Below, piece by piece: positions 52,401 through 61,700 of a DNA stretch of 64,000 nucleotides. The translations under genes were made by a program, and so were the position numbers. Each line of letters starts with the position of its first letter. Within the stretch, counting starts at the first letter, position 1. The DNA is from Diplolepis rosae (taxonomy: Eukaryota > Arthropoda > Insecta > Hymenoptera > Diplolepididae), in NCBI GenBank assembly GCA_030998225.1, contig JAPYXD010000519.1:1-64000 (forward strand), read 5' to 3'. Below the pieces are notes generated by a model. It saw only the letters and a program-made list of their open reading frames with translations. It ran no database searches and was not told the DNA's origin.

Positions 52401-52569
52401 TCTTACCACCCTTAATCTTTCGGGGGTAATAAATGCTTATGCTCAAGACACTTTTTTCGATAAAAAAAGGTTGCGTTAAAGGTGATATTTGAGAAAGTAA
52501 AGATTTTTTATTAATAGGGGTGGTTTTTTATTATTTCCGGGGATTCTTACCACCCTTAATATTTCGGGG
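45321..52569 (+). repeat. Marker-free stretch of the array (about 50 monomers)
   Basis: This is the longest run (7,250 bases) without the gtagtg junction. It is built of the common aaaaaaagg, gtaaaaagg, gaaaaaagg, gaaaaatgg and gaaaaaagt monomers, with tttcattatt copies near 45851, 48026 and 51073. In parts, such as 50,250-50,900, gttaag and gtaaat monomers alternate, giving a roughly 290-bp dimer. No gene or unique sequence is present. Confidence 0.8.
47211..47402 (+). other. Fortuitous 63-codon open frame inside the satellite
   Basis: An ATG-to-TAA frame of 63 codons spans one monomer and parts of its neighbours. It exists only because this copy has gatattttcgaaag in place of gatatttgagaaag, which removes the in-frame TGA, and has gtaaat, which lacks the TAA of gttaag. 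The translation has a hydrophobic stretch (LLIGVVFLLFPGILTTL) followed by NAYAQD and so resembles a secretion signal, but the same residues are encoded by the T-rich half of hundreds of monomers that have no start-to-stop frame. No gene-like neighbour exists. I do not regard it as a gene. Confidence 0.85.
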
Positions 52570-55500
52570 GTAGTGAATGCTTGTGGTTAATACACTTTTT
52601 TGTGATAAAACGGTTGCGTTAAAGGTGATTTTCGAGAAAGTTAAGATTTTTTATTAATAGGGGTGGTTTTCATTATTATTTCCGGGGATTCTTACCACCC
52701 TTAATCTTTCGGGGGTAATAAATGCTTATGCTCAAGACACTTTTTTCGATAAAAAAAGGTTGCGTTAAAGGTGATATTTGAGAAAGTTAAGATTTTTTAT
52801 TAATAGGGGTGGTTTTTTTATTATTTCCGGGGATTCTTACCACCCTTAATCTTTCGGGGGTAATAAATGCTTATGCTCAAGACACTTTTTTCGATGTAAA
52901 AAGGTTGCGTTAAAGGTGATATTTGAGAAAGTAAATATTTTTTATTAATAGGGGTGGTTTTTTTATTATTTCCGGGGATTCTTACCACCCTTAATCTTTC
53001 GGGGGTAATAAATGCTTATGCTCAAGACACTTTTTTCGATAAAAAAAGGTTGCGTTAAAGGTGATATTTGAGAAAGTTAAGATTTTTTATTAATAGGGGT
53101 GGTTTTTTTATTATTTCCGGGGATTCTTACCACCCTTAATCTTTCGGGGGTAATAAATGCTTATGCTCAAGACACTTTTTTCGATGAAAAAAGGTTGCGT
53201 TAAAGGTGATATTTGAGAAAGTAAATATTTTTTATTAATAGGGGTGGTTTTTTTATTATTTCCGGGGATTCTTTCCACCCTTAATCTTTCGGGGGTAATA
53301 AATGCTTATGCTCAAGACACTTTTTTCGATGTAAAAAGGTTGCGTTAAAGGTGATTTTCGAGAAAGTTAAGATTTTTTATTAATAGGGGTGGTTTTTTTA
53401 TTATTTCCGGGGATTCTTACCACCCTTAATCTTTCGGGGGTAATAAATGCTTATGCTCAAGACACTTTTTTCGATAAAAAAAGGTTGCGTTAAAGGTGAT
53501 ATTTGAGAAAGTAAATATTTTTTATTAATAGGGGTGGTTTTTTTATTATTTCCGGGGATTCTTACCACCCTTAATCTTTCGGGGGTAATAAATGCTTATG
53601 CTCAAGACACTTTTTTCGATAAAAAAAGGTTGCGTTAAAGGTGATATTTGAGAAAGTTAAGATTTTTTATTAATAGGGGTGGTTTTTTTATTATTTCCGG
53701 GGATTCTTACCACCCTTAATCTTTCGGGGGTAATAAATGCTTATGCTCAAGACACTTTTTTCGATGAAAAAAGTTTGCGTTAAAGGTGATATTTGAGAAA
53801 GTAAATATTTTTTATTAATAGGGGTGGTTTTTTTATTATTTCCGGGGATTCTTTCCACCCTTAATCTTTCGGGGGTAATAAATGCTTATGCTCAAGACAC
53901 TTTTTTCGATGTAAAAAGGTTGCGTTAAAGGTGATATTTGAGAAAGTTAAGATTTTTTATTAATAGGGGTGGTTTTTTATTATTTCCGGGGATTCTTACC
54001 ACCCTTAATCTTTCGGGGGTAATAAATGCTTATGCTCAAGACACTTTTTTCGATAAAAAAAGGTTGCGTTAAAGGTGATATTTGAGAAAGTTAAGATTTT
54101 TTATTAATAGGGGTGGTTTTTTTATTATTTCCGGGGATTCTTACCACCCTTAATCTTTCGGGGGTAATAAATGCTTATGCTCAAGACACTTTTTTCGATG
54201 TAAAAAGGTTGCGTTAAAGGTGATATTTGAGAAAGTTAAGATTTTTTATTAATAGGGGTGGTTTTTTTATTATTTCCGGGGATTCTTACCACCCTTAATA
54301 TTTCGGGGGTAATAAATGCTTATGCTCAAGACACTTTTTTCGATAAAAAAAGGTTGCGTTAAAGGTGATATTTGAGAAAGTTAAGATTTTTTATTAATAG
54401 GGGTGGTTTTTTAATTATTTCCGGGGATTATTACCACCCTTAATCTTTCGAGGGTAATAAATGCTTATGCTCAAGACACTTTTTTCGATGAAAAATGGTT
54501 GCGTTAAAGGTGATATTTGAGAAAGTTAAGATTTTTTATTAATAGGGGTGGTTTTTTTATTATTTCCGGGGATTCTTACCACCCTTAATCTTTCGGGGGT
54601 AATAAATGCTTATGCTCAAGACACTTTTTTCGATAAAAAAAGGTTGCGTTAAAGGTGATATTTGAGAAAGTAAATATTTTTTATTAATAGGGGTGGTTTT
54701 TTTATTATTTCCGGGGATTCTTACCACCCTTAATCTTTCGGGGGTAATAAATGCTTATGCTCAAGACACTTTTTTCGATAAAAAAAGGTTGCGTTAAAGG
54801 TGATATTTGAGAAAGTTAAGATTTTTTATTAATAGGGGTGGTTTTTTTATTATTTGCGGGGATTCTTACCACCCTTAATCTTTCGGGGGTAATAAATGCT
54901 TATGCTCAAGACACTTTTTTCGATGAAAAAAGGTTGCGTTAAAGGTGATATTTGAGAAAGTAAATATTTTTTATTAATAGGGGTGGTTTTTTTATTATTT
55001 CCGGGGATTCTTACCACCCTTAATATTTCGGGGGTAATAAATGCTTATGCTCAAGACACTTTTTTCGATAAAAAAAGGTTGCGTTAAAGGTGATATTTGA
55101 GAAAGTTAAGATTTTTTATTAATAGGGGTGGTTTTTTTATTATTTCCGGGGATTATTACCACCCTTAATCTTTCGAGGGTAATAAATGCTTATGCTCAAG
55201 ACACTTTTTTCGATGAAAAAAGTTTGCGTTAAAGGTGATATTTGAGAAAGTAAATATTTTTTATTAATAGGGGTGGTTTTTTTATTATTTCCGGGGATTC
55301 TTTCCACCCTTAATCTTTCGGGGGTAATAAATGCTTATGCTCAAGACACTTTTTTCGATAAAAAAAGGTTGCGTTAAAGGTGATATTTGAGAAAGTAAAG
55401 ATTTTTTATTAATAGGGGTGGTTTTTTATTATTTCCGGGGATTCTAACCACCCTTAATATTTCGGGGGTAGTGAATGCTTGTGGTTAATACACTTTTTTG

Positions 55501-57641
55501 TGATAAAACGGTTGCGTTAAAGGTGATTTTCGAGAAAGTTAAGATTTTTTATTAATAGGGGTGGTTTTCATTATTATTTCCGGGGATTCTTACCACCCTT
55601 AATCTTTCGGGGGTAATAAATGCTTATGCTCAAGACACTTTTTTCGATAAAAAAAGGTTGCGTTAAAGGTGATATTTGAGAAAGTTAAGATTTTTTATTA
55701 ATAGGGGTGGTTTTTTTATTATTTCCGGGGATTCTTACCACCCTTAATCTTTCGGGGGTAATAAATGCTTATGCTCAAGACACTTTTTTCGATGTAAAAA
55801 GGTTGCGTTAAAGGTGATATTTGAGAAAGTAAATATTTTTTATTAATAGGGGTGGTTTTTTTATTATTTCCGGGGATTCTTACCACCCTTAATATTTCGG
55901 GGGTAATAAATGCTTATGCTCAAGACACTTTTTTCGATAAAAAAAGGTTGCGTTAAAGGTGATATTTGAGAAAGTTAAGATTTTTTATTAATAGGGGTGG
56001 TTTTTTTATTATTTCCGGGGATTCTTACCACCCTTAATCTTTCGGGGGTAATAAATGCTTATGCTCAAGACACTTTTTTCGATAAAAAAAGGTTGCGTTA
56101 AAGGTGATATTTGAGAAAGTAAATATTTTTTATTAATAGGGGTGGTTTTTTTATTATTTCCGGGGATTCTTACCACCCTTAATATTTCGGGGGTAATAAA
56201 TGCTTATGCTCAAGACACTTTTTTCGATAAAAAAAGGTTGCGTTAAAGGTGATATTTGAGAAAGTTAAGATTTTTTATTAATAGGGGTGGTTTTTTTATT
56301 ATTTCCGGGGATTCTTACCACCCTTAATCTTTCGGGGGTAATAAATGCTTATGCTCAAGACACTTTTTTCGATAAAAAAAGGTTGCGTTAAAGGTGATAT
56401 TTGAGAAAGTTAAGATTTTTTATTAATAGGGGTGGTTTTTTTATTATTTCCGGGGATTCTTACCACCCTTAATATTTCGGGGGTAATAAATGCTTATGCT
56501 CAAGACACTTTTTTCGATAAAAAAAGGTTGCGTTAAAGGTGATATTTGAGAAAGTTAAGATTTTTTATTAATAGGGGTGGTTTTTTAATTATTTCCGGGG
56601 ATTATTACCACCCTTAATCTTTCGAGGGTAATAATTGCTTATGCTCAAGACACTTTTTTCGATGAAAAATGGTTGCGTTAAAGGTGATATTTGAGAAAGT
56701 AAAGATTTTTTATTAATAGGGGTGGTTTTTTTATTATTTCCGGGGATTCTTACCACCCTTAATCTTTCGGGGGTAATAAATGCTTATGCTCAAGACACTT
56801 TTTTCGATAAAAAAAGGTTGCGTTAAAGGTGATATTTGAGAAAGTAAATATTTTTTATTAATAGGGGTGGTTTTTTTATTATTTCCGGGGATTCTTACCA
56901 CCCTTAATCTTTCGGGGGTAATAAATGCTTATGCTCAAGACACTTTTTTCGATAAAAAAAGGTTGCGTTAAAGGTGATATTTGAGAAAGTTAAGATTTTT
57001 TATTAATAGGGGTGGTTTTTTTATTATTTCCGGGGATTCTTACCACCCTTAATCTTTCGGGGGTAATAAATGCTTATGCTCAAGACACTTTTTTCGATGT
57101 AAAAAGGTTGCGTTAAAGGTGATATTTGAGAAAGTAAATATTTTTTATTAATAGGGGTGGTTTTTTTATTATTTCCGGGGATTCTTACCACCCTTAATAT
57201 TTCGGGGGTAATAAATGCTTATGCTCAAGACACTTTTTTCGATAAAAAAAGGTTGCGTTAAAGGTGATATTTGAGAAAGTTAAGATTTTTTATTAATAGG
57301 GGTGGTTTTTTTATTATTTCCGGGGATTCTTACCACCCTTAATCTTTCGAGGGTAATAAATGCTTATGCTCAAGACACTTTTTTCGATGAAAAATGGTTG
57401 CGTTAAAGGTGATATTTGAGAAAGTAAAGATTTTTTATTAATAGGGGTGGTTTTTTTATTATTTCCGGGGATTCTTACCACCCTTAATCTTTCGGGGGTA
57501 ATAAATGCTTATGCTCAAGACACTTTTTTCGATGAAAAATGGTTGCGTTAAAGGTGATATTTGAGAAAGTAAATATTTTTTATTAATAGGGGTGGTTTTT
57601 TATTATTTCCGGGGATTCTTACCACCCTTAATATTTCGGGG

Positions 57642-60600
57642 GTAGTGAATGCTTGTGGTTAATACACTTTTTTTGTGATAAAAAGGTTGCGTTAAAGGTG
57701 ATTTTCGAGAAAGTTAAGATTTTTTATTAATAGGGGTGGTTTTTTTATTATTTCCGGGGATTCTTACCACCCTTAATCTTTCGGGGGTAATAAATGCTTA
57801 TGCTCAAGACACTTTTTTCGATAAAAAAAGGTTGCGTTAAAGGTCATATTTGAGAAAGTAAAGATTTTTTAATAATAGGGGTGGTTTTTTTATTATTTCC
57901 GGGGATTCTTACCACCCTTAATATTTCGGGGGTAATAAATGCTTATGCTCAAGACACTTTTTTCGATAAAAAAAGGTTGCGTTAAAGGTGATATTTGAGA
58001 AAGTTAAGATTTTTTATTAATAGGGGTGGTTTTCATTATTATTTCCGGGGATTCTTACCACCCTTAATCTTTCGGGGGTAATAAATGCTTATGCTCAAGA
58101 CACTTTTTTCGATAAAAAAAGGTTGCGTTAAAGGTGATATTTGAGAAAGTTAAGATTTTTTATTAATAGGGGTGGTTTTTTTATTATTTCCGGGGATTCT
58201 TACCACCCTTAATATTTCGGGGGTAATAAATGCTTATGCTCAAGACACTTTTTTCGATAAAAAAAGGTTGCGTTAAAGGTGATATTTGAGAAAGTTAAGA
58301 TTTTTTATTAATAGGGGTGGTTTTTTTATTATTTCCGGGGATTCTTACCACCCTTAATCTTTCGGGGGTAATAAATGCTTATGCTCAAGACACTTTTTTC
58401 GATGTAAAAAGGTTGCGTTAAAGGTGATATTTGAGAAAGTTAAGATTTTTTATTAATAGGGGTGGTTTTTTTATTATTTCCGGGGATTATTACCACCCTT
58501 AATCTTTCGAGGGTAATAAATGCTTATGCTCAAGACACTTTTTTCGATGAAAAATGGTTGCGTTAAAGGTGATATTTGAGAAAGTTAAGATTTTTTATTA
58601 ATAGGGGTGGTTTTTTTATTATTTCCGGGGATTCTTACCACCCTTAATCTTTCGGGGGTAATAAATGCTTATGCTCAAGACACTTTTTTCGATAAAAAAA
58701 GGTTGCGTTAAAGGTGATATTTGAGAAAGTAAATATTTTTTATTAATAGGGGTGGTTTTTTTATTATTTCCGGGGATTCTTACCACCCTTAATCTTTCGG
58801 GGGTAATAAATGCTTATGCTCAAGACACTTTTTTCGATAAAAAAAGGTTGCGTTAAAGGTGATATTTGAGAAAGTTAAGATTTTTTATTAATAGGGGTGG
58901 TTTTTTTATTATTTCCGGGGATTCTTACCACCCTTAATCTTTCGGGGGTAATAAATGCTTATGCTCAAGACACTTTTTTCGATGAAAAAAGGTTGCGTTA
59001 AAGGTGATATTTGAGAAAGTAAATATTTTTTATTAATAGGGGTGGTTTTTTTATTATTTCCGGGGATTCTTACCACCCTTAATATTTCGGGGGTAATAAA
59101 TGCTTATGCTCAAGACACTTTTTTCGATAAAAAAAGGTTGCGTTAAAGGTGATATTTGAGAAAGTTAAGATTTTTTATTAATAGGGGTGGTTTTTTTATT
59201 ATTTCCGGGGATTATTACCACCCTTAATCTTTCGAGGGTAATAAATGCTTATGCTCAAGACACTTTTTTCGATGAAAAAAGGTTGCGTTAAAGGTGATAT
59301 TTGAGAAAGTAAATATTTTTTATTAATAGGGGTGGTTTTTTTATTATTTCCGGGGATTCTTACCACCCTTAATCTTTCGGGGGTAATAAATGCTTATGCT
59401 CAAGACACTTTTTTCGATAAAAAAAGGTTGCGTTAAAGGTGATATTTGAGAAAGTAAAGATTTTTTATTAATAGGGGTGGTTTTTTATTATTTCCGGGGA
59501 TTCTTACCACCCTTAATATTTCGGGGGTAGTGAATGCTTGTGGTTAATACACTTTTTTGTGATAAAACGGTTGCGTTAAAGGTGATTTTCGAGAAAGTTA
59601 AGATTTTTTATTAATAGGGGTGGTTTTCATTATTATTTCCGGGGATTCTTACCACCCTTAATCTTTCGGGGGTAATAAATGCTTATGCTCAAGACACTTT
59701 TTTCGATAAAAAAAGGTTGCGTTAAAGGTGATATTTGAGAAAGTTAAGATTTTTTATTAATAGGGGTGGTTTTTTTATTATTTCCGGGGATTCTTACCAC
59801 CCTTAATCTTTCGGGGGTAATAAATGCTTATGCTCAAGACACTTTTTTCGATGTAAAAAGGTTGCGTTAAAGGTGATATTTGAGAAAGTAAATATTTTTT
59901 ATTAATAGGGGTGGTTTTTTTTGTTATTTCCGGGGATTCTTACCACCCTTAATCTTTCGGGGGTAATAAATGCTTATGCTCAAGACACTTTTTTCGATAA
60001 AAAAAGGTTGCGTTAAAGGTGATATTTGAGAAAGTTAAGATTTTTTATTAATAGGGGTGGTTTTTTTATTATTTCCGGGGATTCTTACCACCCTTAATCT
60101 TTCGGGGGTAATAAATGCTTATGCTCAAGACACTTTTTTCGATGAAAAAAGTTTGCGTTAAAGGTGATATTTGAGAAAGTAAATATTTTTTATTAATAGG
60201 GGTGGTTTTTTTATTATTTCCGGGGATTCTTACCACCCTTAATATTTCGGGGGTAATAAATGCTTATGCTCAAGACACTTTTTTCGATAAAAAAAGGTTG
60301 CGTTAAAGGTGATATTTGAGAAAGTTAAGATTTTTTATTAATAGGGGTGGTTTTTTTATTATTTCCGGGGATTCTTTCCACCCTTAATCTTTCGGGGGTA
60401 ATAAATGCTTATGCTCAAGACACTTTTTTCGATGTAAAAAGGTTGCGTTAAAGGTGATATTTGAGAAAGTTAAGATTTTTTATTAATAGGGGTGGTTTTT
60501 TTATTATTTCCGGGGATTCTTACCACCCTTAATATTTCGGGGGTAATAAATGCTTATGCTCAAGACACTTTTTTCGATAAAAAAAGGTTGCGTTAAAGGT

Positions 60601-61700
60601 GATATTTGAGAAAGTTAAGATTTTTTATTAATAGGGGTGGTTTTTTATTATTTCCGGGGATTATTAACACCCTTAATCTTTCGGAGGTAATAAATGCTTA
60701 TGCTCAAGACACTTTTTTCGATGAAAAATGGTTGCGTTAAAGGTGATATTTGAGAAAGTTAAGATTTTTTATTAATAGGGGTGGTTTTTTTATTATTTCC
60801 GGGGATTCTTACCACCCTTAATCTTTCGGGGGTAATAAATGCTTATGCTCAAGACACTTTTTTCGATGAAAAATGGTTGCGTTAAAGGTGATATTTGAGA
60901 AAGTAAATATTTTTTATTAATAGGGGTGGTTTTTTTATTATTTCCGGGGATTCTTACCACCCTTAATCTTTCGGGGGTAATAAATGCTTATGCTCAAGAC
61001 ACTTTTTTCGATAAAAAAAGGTTGCGTTAAAGGTGATATTTGAGAAAGTTAAGATTTTTTATTAATAGGGGTGGTTTTTTTATTATTTCCGGGGATTCTT
61101 ACCACCCTTAATCTTTCGGGGGTAATAAATGCTTATGCTCAAGACACTTTTTTCGATGAAAAAAGGTTGCGTTAAAGGTGATATTTGAGAAAGTAAATAT
61201 TTTTTATTAATAGGGGTGGTTTTTTTATTATTTCCGGGGATTCTTACCACCCTTAATATTTCGGGGGTAATAAATGCTTATGCTCAAGACACTTTTTTCG
61301 ATAAAAAAAGGTTGCGTTAAAGGTGATATTTGAGAAAGTTAAGATTTTTTATTAATAGGGGTGGTTTTTTAATTATTTCCGGGGATTATTACCACCCTTA
61401 ATCTTTCGAGGGTAATAAATGCTTATGCTCAAGACACTTTTTTCGATGAAAAATGGTTGCGTTAAAGGTGATTTTCGAGAAAGTTAAGATTTTTTATTAA
61501 TAGGGGTGGTTTTTTTATTATTTCCGGGGATTCTTACCACCCTTGATCTTTCGGGGGTAATAAATGCTTATGCTCAAGACACTTTTTTCGATGAAAAAAG
61601 TTTGCGTTAAAGGTGATATTTGAGAAAGTAAATATTTTTTATTAATAGGGGTGGTTTTTTATTATTTCCGGGGATTCTTACCACCCTTAATATTTCGGGG
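57642..61700 (+). repeat. 28-monomer superunit, copy 1
   Basis: The interval is 4,059 bases, 28 monomers, divided by the marker at 59527 into 13 and 15. It begins with a ttttgtgataaaaagg copy, a ggtcat/aataata copy that ends in the ordinary taataaatgctt junction (unusual, since the ggtcat copy normally ends in gtagtg), then a tttcattatt copy. After 59527 come ttgtgataaaacgg/tttcattatt, aaaaaaagg, and gtaaaaagg/gtaaat with ttttttttgtta. All of these recur 28 monomers downstream. Confidence 0.75.
60661..60690 (+). repeat. Divergent segment (ttattaacac, tcggaggtaa)
   Basis: The usual ttcttaccaccc and tcgggggtaa are replaced by ttattaacaccc and tcggaggtaa within one monomer. The G5 run is broken at its third position, and the innermost dyad bases change. 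Confidence 0.7.
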
